Assembly: GCA_004352715.1 (NCBI GenBank)
Contig: SCFE01000074.1
Location: forward strand, 286,041 to 350,040
DNA: 64,000 nucleotides
DNA from: Hofstenia miamia
Taxonomy: Eukaryota > Xenacoelomorpha > Acoela
Direction: 5' to 3'
The notes under the pieces are model-generated. The model did no database searches. It had not been told where the DNA came from and saw only the letters and a list, made by a program, of their open reading frames with translations. The translations under genes and the position numbers were made by a program. Shown here one piece after another: positions 37,401-53,138 of the stretch (position 1 is the stretch's first letter; every line of letters starts with the position of its first letter).

Positions 37401-40400
37401 AAATTTCCTTATACTTTTGGAGATAATTTTTCGAAAATGGAGGGGGGGGGTAGGCATGCAGTATATGCAAACCATATTGTAATATGCATACAGTTATAGT
37501 ACACTGTGAATATGTGACACAAAAATATAGATGCAAATAATACTAAAAACTAAAGTTATGGCAGTAATTATCTGAACTTCTTACTAAAATAGTACAAATA
37601 GAATAATCCGAATAGAACAAACTGAAAACACCTCGCGATACGAGTATATAATAGTGCAAATATTTTCAAATTTTAAGGTCCTTTGAATTCATTATATGAT
37701 CTGCTCGTTCTTTATTCATGTTAATATATTCACTCTAAGGGCTTTGAATGATTGGAATTATTTAGAAGATGTAAAATTATTATATATTACGGTGCAGTGA
37801 AATTATTTTCGATTATTGAAAAAAGGCATTCTAAAAAGTTGCATCTACTTTTAAAACCACACATTTTCATGTTTTTATGTAGTTGCTATCGTAATTGTGC
37901 CGCATACCATCTATTTTTACTTGCATAGAGGCAAATTTGCAAAGTCCTCCAAATTTTATAATTAGGGCCTCATGCTGTGCACTATTTGTACCGCTTGAAG
38001 ATACTAAGTAAACACATATAAACAAACCCGGAGTTTCCTTTTTTCCCTTTTCAAGGTAATCCTTAAACGTTTCCATTAAATTTTACTGTTAGGTAATTGA
38101 CCTATTTTACATGTCATGCAATTTTAATATTCAGATACTTGAAATGCTTATTTTGACAAAGGAAATAAGGAAAACCTGGGAAAATTTATATGGGTAAAAA
38201 TAGAGGGTAACCGGCACAGTTAATATGGCAACTACATAAAAATATGAAAAAGTGTGGTTCTAGAGGCAGCTCTTTACTCCCACTTTTTTAAAAATAAAAA
38301 ATAATTTTTTTCCTTTACCCTATTGCTTACAGCATTTCAACTTGAAGGTTTCAAAAATAAAATTCAACGTAGAAACAATGTTGTTCATTAAGCGCACAAA
38401 AACATCAACAGGCAAACATGTCTGAATAAATAGGCCTACTGCATATCAGAAATGGAATGGGTCGAGTTGAAAATAGCATTGCACCCTAATCAATCCAAAA
38501 CCGGATTACAATAAGCTGGACACTTTCATTTTACAATAAAAAATAAATTGTCTTCTAAGATTTCGATCATCAAGAAACAAACTATTTTTATTACGCTTAT
38601 GAAATGAGAGCAAAAAAACTATTAAATTTTGAAACTATTAGTAGTAATATTTTGTTATATTTATGTTAGTTTATCCACAATTTAATAAATTTTAGTAGGA
38701 GTAGTAGACTCAATACACATTTGGGTCGGGCTAAAATATATCGGATCGATTCCATCTCTGCTGCATATATGGAATATGGAAGACTAGCTGCCACTCGAAT
38801 TTTCCGTTTTATTGAAAATAATTAATAAATTTGGTATGCAGGTCATTCTGTATATCAATATGTTTATTTTAAAGAAGTATTTAATTAAGCCATCTTTTAT
38901 AACCGATTCCACATGGGACTCACTAATCGCATAATTTGGGTCCCACCGAACGTATTCGGTGTTCTGGAAGAAAATTATGAATATGGTTTGTGTATGTAAT
39001 ATTACTTACATAGCTATTTCATGTTCTTATGATATTTTTCAAATTTTGCTATTTAAAAAATGAATATTTGTCATCTACTTTGGAATGCCTTAGAAAAATT
39101 TGATTTTTAAGAAATATAGTGTATCCTATCAACTATACATTTCTGCATACAAAAACTCAAACATTAGTTTTCTAGGTAATTTTTTATGTAATTATATGTG
39201 ACATAAAAAATTAATTAAACGAAGAACAGTAAATATTTGCTGTCTTGCTTAAACACAAATGTCTATCTACATTTTAGCATACATAGAGACCATAGACGCA
39301 AAAACTGAATTTTTCAGATTGAAGTTTACTACAGTGCCCTTCCTTCTACCAAACACATTTGAAAATTCACTAGTTGTACAAAGACTGTAGACTTATTTAA
39401 CTACTTAATCGTTAATCACTAATTTATATAATTTGAAAATATTAATAATATATTCCGCTCATAGCGGCTAACAAAATACAAAAATAAGAAATAAAAAGGT
39501 AAGTCTTTCCCCTGGATTAGAATAATTGATCATACTGAAGTAGTACGGATAAAAAACTGAGAGATTGGTTGTTAAAGTAGTACCAGAATTGCGCAAGCTT
39601 TTATGGTTTACTGAGGTACCTGATATAATTTGGTGCAAAACCATTCATAAATGAACTCTATCTAATATCCTTCAAGTACAGTATATTTCTGAATTTACAA
39701 AGAATTGGACTTAGGGTAAATTTCAATGAAAAAAAGAGCAAAATTTTATAATATATAACTTATTAATGCTGATTTAGATAACACGACATATGTATTTATA
39801 ACTATTTTCATTTATTTTGTAATTCTGAAAATAGCCTTTATTTAATTGAAGCGTATCGAATTAAAAGATTTCGCAATAGCCTACCGCGTTAATTTCATTT
39901 ATTTCTGCAAGGTTTTCAATAATTGTGCTAAAATTACAAGTTATTATAAATAGCATTGGCAGACGAAACGACCTTCTGTATCAAGAATGTGTTAAAAATC
40001 CACCGCTTAAGTTTTGTTTTCCTTTTTAATGCCCGATAGATTACTCGCCTCAACACGGAATTTACTGTTAATATCCCTAATTTATAGTGTTAGTGCTGCG
40101 AAAACAAGTCATTTACTGCTTTAATTGACCATGTAACGCTCGAATTCTTGTTAAGTCGAATTAATAAAATCAAAGAATTTCGTACATTTTCTTTAGCGAT
40201 TCNGATAGATTACTCGCCTCAACACGGAATTTACTGTTAATATCCCTAATTTATAGTGTTAGTGCTGCGAAAACAAGTCATTTACTGCTTTAATTGACCA
40301 TGTAACGCTCGAATTCTTGTTAAGTCGAATGAATAAAATCAAAAGAATTTCGTACATTTTCTTTAGCGATTCGCCTTGCTACTATCGATTCAAAGTACTC

Positions 40401-43400
40401 TTTTGTTTATTAAAAAGACCGATTATTCATCTTGGGAATTATATTTGCTATAATTAATTTAAACTTTTCATAGCCAATTGGTGCTAACGATTTGCTCACT
40501 GTAGAACGTTGTAAAACGCTCTGCGCTAATGAGCAGCACTGTTGACAGACTTCGAAAGCGAGCAGTTTGAATCGTAAGTTTTAATATCGAACTAAATTTT
40601 ACGCTATAAATAATGGATAGTACAAATTTATTTAGATATGAAAAAAATTTTATTTACTGTTTCTTGTTCTAATCAACTCTCCCAAATTTATACAAAATTG
40701 TAAAAAACGCTTTCCTAGAAATATTTTAATAATTTGTTAAATTAACGTTATGCTTATAATATTTTTCCTAATATCAGCTTCTACCAATCACGATAACCTA
40801 CAAACATGTCTAGCTTCTCGGGAAAAGGCAGTTATCCAGCATGCAACAAAAAGAAGATTTCAAAAATAAGCTGTTATGTGATTTTCTATTTTTCCATATT
40901 TTTGATATAGATAGTGTGCATATTTTTCATAAAAATTCTGAAATTAGTAATATTTCGATATTTACATATCATCCGAGAGAACATGTGTGCTCAACATTTT
41001 TTGCCATGTGGCTTTTGCTGACATAAATGTTAAAATAATTCTGCTCTAATCACTAGCACTATTAGCATTCCGTTTTCCACGTCAGTGCATTAATTTTCAT
41101 ACACATTAAAGTCCAAGTAATAGAACTCCCGATCAGATGTTCAGGGGAAAATTTCGTCTTAATTCTTAATTATCCGATTCATATACTCATCTCTACATTG
41201 TTCTGCGTAACCTTTAAGCATTCTTGAAAATGCATGCTCAAATCTATAAATTTAGTTTGAGTCTATTGTATATTTCTGCAAAAACTAGAAATGGTTTTCT
41301 AAATTTAATTTATACTTGTTAATATTAAAAATTTTGAATGTATTATATGGCTGTAATAGAATAGTTTATTATTATTGTATGCATATATATGCATGTACAT
41401 ATAGGTGATCTAGACACTATGAATGTTGTACCCAGTGCCACAGTGATTCTCCATAGCATCTGACGCCATATTTGTTATTGGCCCAAAATAACGGATTTTG
41501 AAAAATATTTAACATCTGTGTTGAAAAGAAAATTTGTTTGTTCATAAATATATTATGAAGAAACAGAATTCTTATGTAAATTTTGTTCATTTGATTTCGA
41601 GACAATACTGTTTGCATGACATTTTTTAAATCTATCCTACGAAACGCAACCATGTGTTTTCTAGTGTATTTCTTGATTTGAATATTAAATTGCATTTATT
41701 TCAATAGTCACTCTGCATTAATATTAGATAATAATATTCAGTACCAAATATGTTAAATTTCGAGAGAAAGACGGGATCGGAATAGGGATATGAACTGTCT
41801 GATTTGTCAAGGTTTTAGACTAAACATGGAAATTTGCATGGATTTTTCCCCACAAATTATTTCAGGATAATATGCTGTTCACTAACATTAAATAATTACT
41901 GCATGTCAATTGAGATATATAACATATGTTGTGATAACAAAAAAAGATTTACAGCATTAAACCATTACATGTATTTTAATATTCAATCTTCCGAAATGAG
42001 AAAAAACCTTAACAACCAGTGAAGGTGGAGTTCTGTGTACTTTTTTTGCCACAAGATGCTTGCATTGCTCTGCATGATGATGGATGAAGATGATTGAATC
42101 ACCAAGACTCTCAGTCGAAATCGAATTTTCACATAAATGGTACACAAAAATGATGTCTTTGCCTTTACACTTAAAATTGACATTATACAAAGAGATCACT
42201 AGACGTAGTTCCTGAAAATTAGGATACAAAGTAGTGTCTGGATGTGGATCAGAACTTTGGGTAATTTCAGATTAGTCAAGGGATAATGAGGAGTTCCTTT
42301 GGGATGGGATCATTCTTGAAGAGATTGACTGTTTCATGTGACAGATGGGAATTTCGTAAGATAGAACAAGAATGTAGCAGATTTTAAGTAACGAATACTT
42401 TGAAATTTGAATATTTTAATAAAATTATTGAGTTTAAGCTAGGGATTAAACAGGTAGGCCTGCAGGTATATTAACTGATGACTAATAAGAAACTTGCTAA
42501 TTAAATCAGTCCCAGTAATTCTCCTCCCACTTTACGGGAGTTTTCTGGAGTGCTTTTGGAAATCCTCAAGCCATCACGCAATAATTTGTCATGAATTGCA
42601 ATTTCATCCCAGGTGTTCACAAATGTGTCAAACATAAATTTTCATTGTTATTAATTATCCTCGGTACTTGCAATTGTAAGAATGCAATAATTTCTACTTT
42701 ATTACTTTATCCTCGCATCATTTTGATAAAAATCTAGAAGAATTCATCTGATTACGATTTTTAGTAAAGGATTTTATTGCTATTGACAGATCAAAAAAAA
42801 TTCAAACTGCGAATTTGCTAAAAACAACTTGAAACAAGCTTCATCAAATTTTGAGGTGTTGGGGTTTAGTGATCAACAAAACTTTCATTGTCTCGAGAAT
42901 CTTATGCTGAAGTTCCTAGATCCCAAAAGATAATAAATACATTTTTGGGACCTACGCAAATGAATTCATTATCGACTTTGAAAAATATAAAACTTAATAC
43001 ATTTCTTTCTAAAAACATTGACAAACCCAATGAGTTGCCAAAAACTGCCTATCAATATCATGTCAGCAGATAAAGTTGATTTTTTCTTTTAAAAAATGCA
43101 ATATAATGAATCCAGTAACTGAAAGTGTTCGTTTACAGTTAGTATACGTCTAATGACAAACATGAATATACAAATGCTTAGTCGTGTATCATTTTGTATA
43201 AAACAAAGCGCAATTTTTTGGGCAATTTTAATCCCTAACATCTAAGTGCTCTAGTAGAGAATAATTAAAATAGATTTTTAATTCGTATTCAAAATATTAA
43301 TTTTACCCAGGCATTTGTTACAATTTGTGAAAGTTTCCATAAGATTTGCTTATAATTACAAAAACTAATAAGGAAAGAAAATATGAAAACACCACTAGAA

Positions 43401-46400
43401 ATAGAATTTTTTCCTCCTAAATTTTCATATTTCATACTAACAAAATGCGTACCCAATATCAAAGATGTAATATCGAAGCAATAAATCAAAATACTATACT
43501 TAATTTTACAAAGAATTCATTCATATCTTTGGAAAAATAATTTAAAGTAGAGTTACTAAAAGCACATTGTTTTAATAGAGCCTAGGATTTTAGGGAATGG
43601 CAATTCTCCAACTTGATACAAAGAAGTTGAAAATGGCTGTTAAAAGTTGTCTAAAATTTATTGACAACAAATTACAGAGACACATTACAATTACAAACTG
43701 CTTTTGATTCTGATTTGAATTTTCAGTGAAAATATGGTTATCTCTTAACATGTTTTTGTATCACGAAAGAGTTCTCTCAATGTGACAATAAAAAAGTTGT
43801 TGTACTCCCAACAGCAACTTCCACCAAACTCTAAGTTGCTACATGAATGTCTTCAACAACTGCATCCACTCAATCCAATATTGTACATAATTGTGTTATT
43901 CTGGTTAACTAAAGAGTAAAATGGTTGGTAGACAACACAAATTTTCTAAGAAGCTGTTTACTTCAAAAAATATCAGTTTAGGTGCCCAAAGAATCCTTCC
44001 AGCCCTGGTTCTATTATTATTTAACAAGCTGTCTTTTTATTTACAGGGTGGCCAAAAACCTTAAAGCTAGAAAGTGTATTTGTGATTGCTGCTACCTTAC
44101 ATAAACTTTCAGCCACATCACGCCGTTGAAAATGATCAGCGGCTGCGGTGGTGCCAGACACTTCTGCACTTTCATGCACGTTTGAATTGTAAACAATTTT
44201 TTTTCATACCACCTTCATATTTTCAGTCATTATTTGTATTTCTTCATCCAGCTGCCCTTTCTTCTAAAACTCAAATAAGAAATGCTTAAATGAAAGGAGT
44301 AATCAAAATTATACCTGGAAGTTGTAGAAAATGCATGAAATGAAAATATTTACAATTCTAGCATGAAATCGGTATATATTTCATCAATATTAATGCTTGA
44401 GTGTAAAATATCACACTATTCAACTTTAATTTCCACGTAGTTCATCTAGTAAATGAACTATTTTCCTTAAATATGCATATTACTCTCATTTGGTATTTGT
44501 GCTTAAATTTAGGGCTATAAACTAGGGCTATGTGAGGTGGGACCAGAAATTTATTGATCCAAGTCCCATTTAACCGCATTGCATCTGGACACAGTCCTCC
44601 TCAATATTCGTCCCAAGGTTTCATTTTTTCCTCAACACAATTTCTATTTTGACAAAAATCAAGAAAAATAAATTCTGAAATCTGTGCTTCCAGTTTTTTA
44701 CTAGTGGTTCCACTACAATTTTATTTTCAGTCGTACTGAAATACTTAGTCCCAATTTCCATTCACTTGGTACTGGACAAGTAAATACCCTGTAGTTAAAT
44801 GATTCCGTAGAACCCTACTATAAACTAAAATAATGTTATTCTTTACCCATTCTGTTTTTAGATTGTAAACCATTCTGATTAAGAAATATTGTTGCTTCGA
44901 ACAAATATTAAAATAGTATGGAATTTCTTATTTCTTTCCTTATACTTGTATGATTTTCCATTATCTCCCTAAAGCGTGTAATAATTGAAAGCGTATCCGA
45001 ATTAGAATTCGTTTTGCTTTGCTCTGTTTTTGTTTCTCAAAATAAATTATATTTTTGCTGTAACCGTTTTTCGAAACCTGAAAAAATAATTAAATCAGTA
45101 TTAAATATATACTGCAAGTCTCATATCAACATTTGAAAAACCAATTGAGGCACCTAGTATAATATTATTATAGAATCACATAAAACATATCGGGATTAAT
45201 TAAAATACGTATTTACGAAAAAATGTTACAGTTGCCACCTTTTAAAATCAATCTTTCAGAAAAAACCTAAATTTTAAAACTTAAGCAATAAACGTTCTCT
45301 TAATTAGTAAATATACTGGTAAATGATGTAACTTGCCCCTAACCTAGCGAAAATTTGTTCCGCCCCCACTAGCTATCGTTCTTACCTATCACTTGTTACT
45401 ACATAAACAAAGTGAAAAGTTTAAATTTCGACTTTAAAGGTTTTTCATTTTATAATATTTAAGAAGCTATCTAAATAATTTCTAAATTTCATTAGCTTGA
45501 TGACAATAGAATCTATACAACAAGTGCGTTTGAAACGTTTGCTGCTTTTTCCCATTGTATTATTCAAAAAGTCTCTCTAGACCGCATTAAGAAGAACTAA
45601 TGCAAATCTATGTTTGTGGTACCGACCAATTTAATTTATTGACACAGATTCCAAACCCATGCGACGGGGCCCAGTAGATCCCATTGGACTAGACTATCCC
45701 GCAGAAGCATAGCCTGTGCTAAATCACATATTCTCACTTACATTTGGACACTTTTCAGCAAATACAAAAGTAGTATTCGTAAACTCCTAATGTTTATTAT
45801 TAATGTATAGGCTGGTAAACGCGTTTTGCTGGAGGCACTGGTATAACAGTTTAGAGGGTATTTGATTCATTCCATTCACCCACTTTACCCCATTTATTAG
45901 TACACAATTACTACCGCAATGGGTTTTGAAAATCCTTGCTTATATCAAGAAACATTCAAGGTTCATTTTTCCCTCCATCGGCTTAAGGCCTTCTAATTAC
46001 ATGAACGTTAGGTATGGAGTGAATGTAAATATTTTTCTTCAAAAATTTTCAACATTGAATTAAAGTATGTCCCCAATAAACCTGTCCATGCCTCACGATT
46101 TTCAAATTTGCTAATAGGTTTGGAGAAAATTCTTTGGTAAATGTAGAAAAATGATTTGTCCTTTTAAGAGGACACTAAGCTGATTAAGGTTATGGTTAAG
46201 TGATTGGCTGTAAAGTTCCGTCCATATTATTCCAATTCAAAATGGCGTTTAAATGAATACAGACATCTATTCAATTAATAGACAAAACATCTATCACGTT
46301 ACAGAAATGCAATTGTTGTGTACAGGAGAATCCTTATACGCAATGCATTTTATTTTTATAAATCAAAAGTGAATTTTACATTTATTAAACAATAGCTAAT

Positions 46401-48158
46401 TTCATTAAACATAATTGCAAAGGACAGCTCATAAATGCATAAGTCGAGAAAACTCTCATCATATGAAATGCGATTTGTCGTAATACAGCAGCAAAAGTAT
46501 ATGGAAATTATGTTTCAAGAAATGAAGCTTCAAAATAAATTGCATTGTTTTTCATATCCTCTCAACTTAATGCGGATCTTCTCTTTCACTAGAGAAAGTT
46601 GTTCGTTCCACAAGGGTGCATACTATGAAGATACAAATGGTGCCCTTTGTTGAACTTTTAACTTCTCAATTTCCTCTCACATCTATTTACAACTTAACAA
46701 TTTTTTCAAATTTAAAAAATTCAAAGCAGACACTATATATATATATATATACATAAGACAAGGTTGTCTACATAAAGTTGATAATACCGGGAGTTACTAA
46801 GTAGAAAACTGAAGAATTACTTAAATAGTGTTTCTCTTTCAATGCATTACTACTAGATATTGCCAAATGATATTTTTCACTATTTTTTTTACTAACGAAA
46901 GAACATGAAAACGACAGACCTCTGGAAACCTTGAAAAGAAGGAACGCCGGCAGAACAGAAAAGGCGAATAAAAAAGTGGTTATTGTTCAACAAGTTCAGA
47001 TCACGTAACGTAACAATGCTTCTTTGATACGAAGGTCAGCAATGAGATACGTAACGAAAGAACTAATACATGAAATACTATATTATATCAAAATACAGAC
47101 TAATAGGCACATAGAATTATTAAATTCTTAAATCAGATGTATTAAGTCGTCATTCCTAATATCTTGCAAATGACAAAATTATCTATGTCATCAAATGAAT
47201 TGTGATATGAGTCAGAGCTGAAAGCAGATGGCTGGTTCAGAAATCTGAGCCTAAATCTAACCGATTTCAGAACATTTTTATGAATTTATCGTAGAAATTT
47301 GAAATATTTATTGTTTGTAGCTTATTATTAATTTGCTTTTCTGATTTTCAGCAAACGTAAAATTTGAAATATAACATTTAGTAATTATTTTCTTGCAACA
47401 TTGATTTTTGGATTACACGTTATGCTAGTATTAAACTTTCAATATTAGCAATTCACAATCAACGGGTCAGCAAATTTGGGTTGCCTCAAAACTTCGTAGG
47501 CTTGATTGGTTCAATAAATCTTTGAACTGTTTCCTTGCATGTCTGACTTTTTGCTTAATCTTCAATATAGCTAACCTATCCGGAATGGAATAATTATTAA
47601 TATTCCTCAGCATTATATTTAGGCTGATTGTGTATGTAGAAAATTTATATATATATCGGTAATGGTGCTTAAAAATCTGTACGCATATATATATATATAT
47701 ATAACTATAAGCTTAAAAGTAAAGCAAACTAGTCTAATGCTTAACCAATAGAAATTTACTAGATATAATGCAAATTTCTCATGTAAGAAATTTCAATGTT
47801 TTTGGTAAAGTAACCATTCTGCTTTACAATTTTGAAATTGGAAATGAATAATGCAAATATTTTTTACAATATCATTTTTATTTGTTTTTGCAAATACATA
47901 AAATTTGATGGGTAGGTGCTAAGACTTAAGATTTTGTTATAAATATTGAAATGAGGTTTTCCCCAAATGATAATTATCCGTCATCGCAAATCATTGTGAC
48001 AAATCTTTGAGAATTATTATTAGCAGTTACACCCGCAAGCAATGCTTTAAAGTCATTTATACAATTGTTAGCATATTGACAGATTTTCTTAAAAAAATAA
48101 CATCTGGTAAGCATGAAGTTGATGAGTTTTTGATTATCACAAAAAATTCTACATTTAT

Positions 48159-48224
<66 letters not shown>

Positions 48225-51200
48225 ATATATATATATGTAATACTGATAGATCATCACACTTGTTCCTATTAATTGCGTGATTCATTAATGAGATTAAGCA
48301 TATAACACAAAGCATCCAAATGATTTATTCCTTTGTCCTATGTCATTTTACATATGGCATGCATTCTGCTTACTAATCTTACAATCCAACAAAGTGAACG
48401 TATTAATAGAACATTCAACTGGTGTATCAGATCTTTTTACAATATTTACAAGCAAGATACCAGTGATAAGTTACAAGAAGTTCAAATTCTGTCACCCAAG
48501 TACCACATAATGTTTGCAAGCTTGACGTTGTTTTTCAAACATGTTACCAATTCGGTGCATACACTGAAATTCCTTAACAATAACATCAAATTTAACTCAA
48601 GAACACGTGCATGTATCGTCAGTATAGCAAATAAATCAGATGCATGGAATAATTCTTTTACACATGCTACCAGTCTATTATGGAATAATTTATCTTGTAC
48701 AATAAGATACGCTGAAAGCCTTAGGAAGTTTAAGCGATTACTGAAACATAATTTACTTTCCCAACAAAAAATTATTGGTTCATCAAAAACCCTAAACGCT
48801 TTCCAGATGTATGTATAGCGAACTGTAAAATCGATTTCCGCTGATTTGTTTTAATTTATTTTAAATTCATTTTTGTAAGCTATGTATTTCATTTGAAATA
48901 AAAGCTTATTAAGAATATATATATATATATATATATATATACTGATTTACATAATGATTTTGACAATGTCATGGGATTTCTTTAAAGTTTGCACATCAGT
49001 ATTTCTAAAACTATTAGGTAAAGCTTTTGAAAATTTGTAAACATAGCAATCTTTGCATGCTAAATAAAATTACTTATTTGGAATTTGAATACAATGAAGA
49101 TTTTTTCTATTAAATTTTAGGATTGCCCCTGAAAAGAAACACTGGATAAAAACTAATCATAAAATAAGAGAATTCGTAAAAATTGAATTTAAGATGATTA
49201 GATTTATTATTGTAAAGAAAATCAGAAATATATCTTGTATCATCACCCAAATATTCTGTGATGAATAACTATATATATATATATATATATAGTAAATAAT
49301 TTTTAAAAATTTTTGTTTAATTTTTTCAAAATTGCCAGAAAATGTCATTGTCCGTAAAATTTCGAACAATGATTAATTCAGCGTCAATGTACCTGTTTAG
49401 CTTAAAAGAACATGAAATTGAATTGTCTAATTTAACGGAGGCCATTGGTAAAATCCATAAAGAAAATCTCAACTTGGAAAGCGAGATCAACTCAATTGAA
49501 GAAGCACATGAGTAAGCAATTTCTACAAAGTTATTGCAATTAATTAATAATGCGAAAATATAGGGATGATGTCAATGACCAAGTCGGTCTAACATTTTTT
49601 GATGATGGCACTTTAGCAATGATGGGGAGGTTAGCAAGTAGCCATAGAGTTTAACTTCTTTATAGATTTTCTTTCTTCTTGCATGCTGTGACTATTTTTA
49701 GTTCACAACCAATTCTATCAATTTTCTTATAGTTTTCCCGCTAAATGCTCAAAGGCTATTTTTTCCTGACAATGAGCAGTTTTCTTGATTCCTTTTCCCT
49801 ATCATGAGTCCGTGGATTGCTCATACTTGAATATCAAAGCTGAATCCAAACATGACTGTATTTTTAATCGATCTTATGATAGCAATTTCACATATTCAGT
49901 TAGCTACATATATCTTAAATACACTATTTAATTCATTCGTTTATTCAAGTTTTTGCCCTTAAATTTAGTTTTTTATGTGTATGTTTGATTAAAAAGATGG
50001 TGTAAGCCCAAATTTAGGCTTCTATGCATACTTTTTTTCAGGAAATTTTAAAAAGTTCATAATTTTAACTAATTTTATTCAGTTCAAGTTGGTGAACAGA
50101 CATTATTGCAATTTCGGTTAGTGATATATTCACTAATTTATTGGAATTGTAGGTGTTTCAAGCATAATTACTGTATTTTTTCCTAATGTATAACTATTTT
50201 TCACTGAATGTCACATCACTGATCACCTGAAGTAATGATGTTATTCGTGGTAAATGTGAAAAAACAGTTTGTTTTTTATAAAAGGACACTAGGCAGTTTA
50301 AGGTTAATAGGTTTGATAATTGAATGTAAATACTGCACAAAGTCTTAATGGGTTCACATGAGATTAAGATCCATTAATTTTTAAGCTGCAGAAATGATTG
50401 CGCAATGTTATCCTAATATTTCAATTCCTTGTGTTTCTGGATTTGAAGCAATTGCAATTTTATTGAATTAAAAAATATTTAAATTTTTAGAAACAATTTT
50501 GTATTTATAAATTTTACGATACTAATTCAATAAGAATTGACATTGCATTAATATTTGGTATCAATAAATATAATTAAGTTTTTGTTTTCAAATAATTGTG
50601 CAAAATAGTATCTTTGATAAAAGAGAAATGAATTTGTCTATAAAATCAAATTCGAATGTTTCTAGATCTCAAGAAAATTCTTTTATGTTTTTAGAAACAT
50701 CAGTTTCAGGTTTTGAAATCCTCTGAGTGATTTAATGCACTCGTCTAATTGTATAAATTTTTTTTCACCATGATGTCTAACATTTTAGCCATTCACTTAA
50801 ATTTGATTGTTCCCGTGTTTGCAATATTTTCTGTAGATATATTAACATTTCACTCCTTTTAACATTTAGAGCTCAGGTTCAGATACTAAATAAGGAAATT
50901 GTTGATCTCAAAGAAAAAATGGAAGATCAAAAATCACAAAGGTAAGTGAAATTAATGTTTTAAAACTTAGTTAGTAATAAATTGAGCGTTTCCTGAACTA
51001 ATACCGACAAAGGCTTTTTTGAATTATCTGTTGTAATTTAGATTAGAGTTTCAAGGTCAACTAGACGCGATCCATCAGCAGTTAGAAATAATTAAATCCA
51101 ACCATGCGCAGTACATGAGTAAAATGAATAAGCAAATAAATGAAGGAAAGAAAGATCATGCGAAATATACGAAAGAGGTGAATTATAACAATCTTTGAAT

Positions 51201-52507
51201 TAATTATTTAGTTTTGATATTTTTGGTTTTCAGTGCATATTTAGTGCTCAGGCCGACTTTCTGCTTACCCCCATATCCATTTTTGTGATGAATTTTTTTC
51301 GTTACAAAATTTTCAATTGGTGTAATCTGTCGACAAACGGGTGGGTTTTGATCTTTGCGTCCATAAATATTATCATTTTCAGTCAATGGTACTTTAAGCT
51401 TAGAATTTTCAACAGCCACCATGCTTTCAGATGATGACAATTGATAATATCTCTGATAATATTTAATTTCAAGTATTTCTTAGTCTTAATGAGAGAAGAA
51501 GCATTGGCGTTGATTGCACCGTATTTTATCATTTTATCCCTCGGATTGATATTTAATGAAAAATAGGTGTGTCGTTTTTTCACTCACACTTTATGTTTTG
51601 CACCAATTATTTTATTAAAAATAAATTTTCTAGAATGTTCTTATATAAAGTACTTTTGTAATTAAGATAGTTTTTGAAAATTTATTGTTCTGAATATTTG
51701 ATATTCTGGTAATTGTGTTTTTAAATTCTTAGCACATTCTTAATTGGTGTTCCATAGAAAATATCCATCGATGCATATGCTATATTGATTTTTATGCTCC
51801 TTTCGATAAGTTTTGAACTGAGATTGTAATATTGTATTCACAATTATGCAACATCTAATAACTTTTGAATCGCTTAGAGACCATGTTTTAGTTGTACAAT
51901 TGCTTTTGCTTAGTTATCTAGGTTTTTGCAATAATTCAAAGTTATTTAATCGTGTGAATTTTTCAGTAAAAAGTTGTTTGACGGTTTTATGCATTATTTT
52001 TCACATATGATATATTTAGGGTCAAGATTTACAAAAATCGCTAAAGGAGGCTGAATTGAAAATAAGATCAAATCAAGAGTTATTGAAGAAAAGGAAAGAG
52101 GACTATAAGAAAATGCGTGATGATTTAGAAAGAGAAGTGAAACACTTGGAGGTTAGTTTGATTTTTTAAACTTTGTTAGCATATGTGTTTACCGTAGTAG
52201 TAGTAGTAATAATAATTTGTTATTTGTAATAGTATTGGCATTTGCATAATTTATTTGTTCATTAATAATTCCTAAATAATAGAAAAGCAACGGGCTTATA
52301 TATTTTGTGTTTCAAAACTACCAAGGTAAAAGTGATATTTACACATCGTTCTATATAGACTTTGTTTTTCACACATATCCTCAGAGAAAATAATGACACC
52401 AGAATATGTCTGATGACCGACCCTTTGCAATCATCAAACTTTCCCGCCTTGCTAAAGCAGATATGTCTAATCATTGCAAAAAAACAGAAACCTTAGTAGT
52501 AACATGA

Positions 52508-52548
<41 letters not shown>

Positions 52549-53093
52549 GGAGTAGATTTCGTAACAGAAAAATTTTCTATCCCGCTAATTTTTGTTTTCA
52601 ATGTTTATATCTACTTGAAAACATTGTTTTTCTAAAATTGTTAATTTTTCGGGTTAATTGTATTATATAAAATTGTTTTATTGCAGGCCACATTCCACTG
52701 AAAGACAACCCAAAATTTCAGTTAGAATACACAATAAATTAGTCCACATAACTTCAGTAATCAACATTGGAAGAATGCATTAATCATGCTTGACAAGAAT
52801 TGTTTCTTGTGTCATAGCCGTTAATACGTTTTCACCAACATAATTTTGTTGCATATTGCTATCCTGCTTTCAAAACCACATATAATAAGAGTCAAAGCAA
52901 ATTTATTGCTGTAAATAACAGTAAAAAACTACAAACTACAACTACATGTATTTGCAAAATAACAACAAAATATATATAATATAAATGTATGTGTGTGCGG
53001 GCGTGGGTGTGTGCGTGTATGCGTGCGCCTTTCTAGTGCTATACACAATTTTCGAATGAGGTTAGTACGTTATTCTCGTTAAGAACGCATTGT

Positions 53094-53138
<45 letters not shown>

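Noticed and set aside
42888-43073. 61-codon plus-strand frame in intron 11
   Set aside because: Composition looks protein-like, but there is no ATG at its start, no matching donor and no recognisable family.
46435-46653. 72-codon ATG-started frame in intron 11
   Set aside because: No motif, no homolog recognised; expected by chance in 15 kb.
47974-48315. Proteins rich in YIYIYI
   Set aside because: Translations of (TA)n arrays; same for similar frames at 23300, 49157, 54687 and 59291.
49338-49400. Longer exon 12 starting at the acceptor TTGCCAG
   Set aside because: The open reading starts there, but its phase does not match exon 11; the acceptor at 49400 does.
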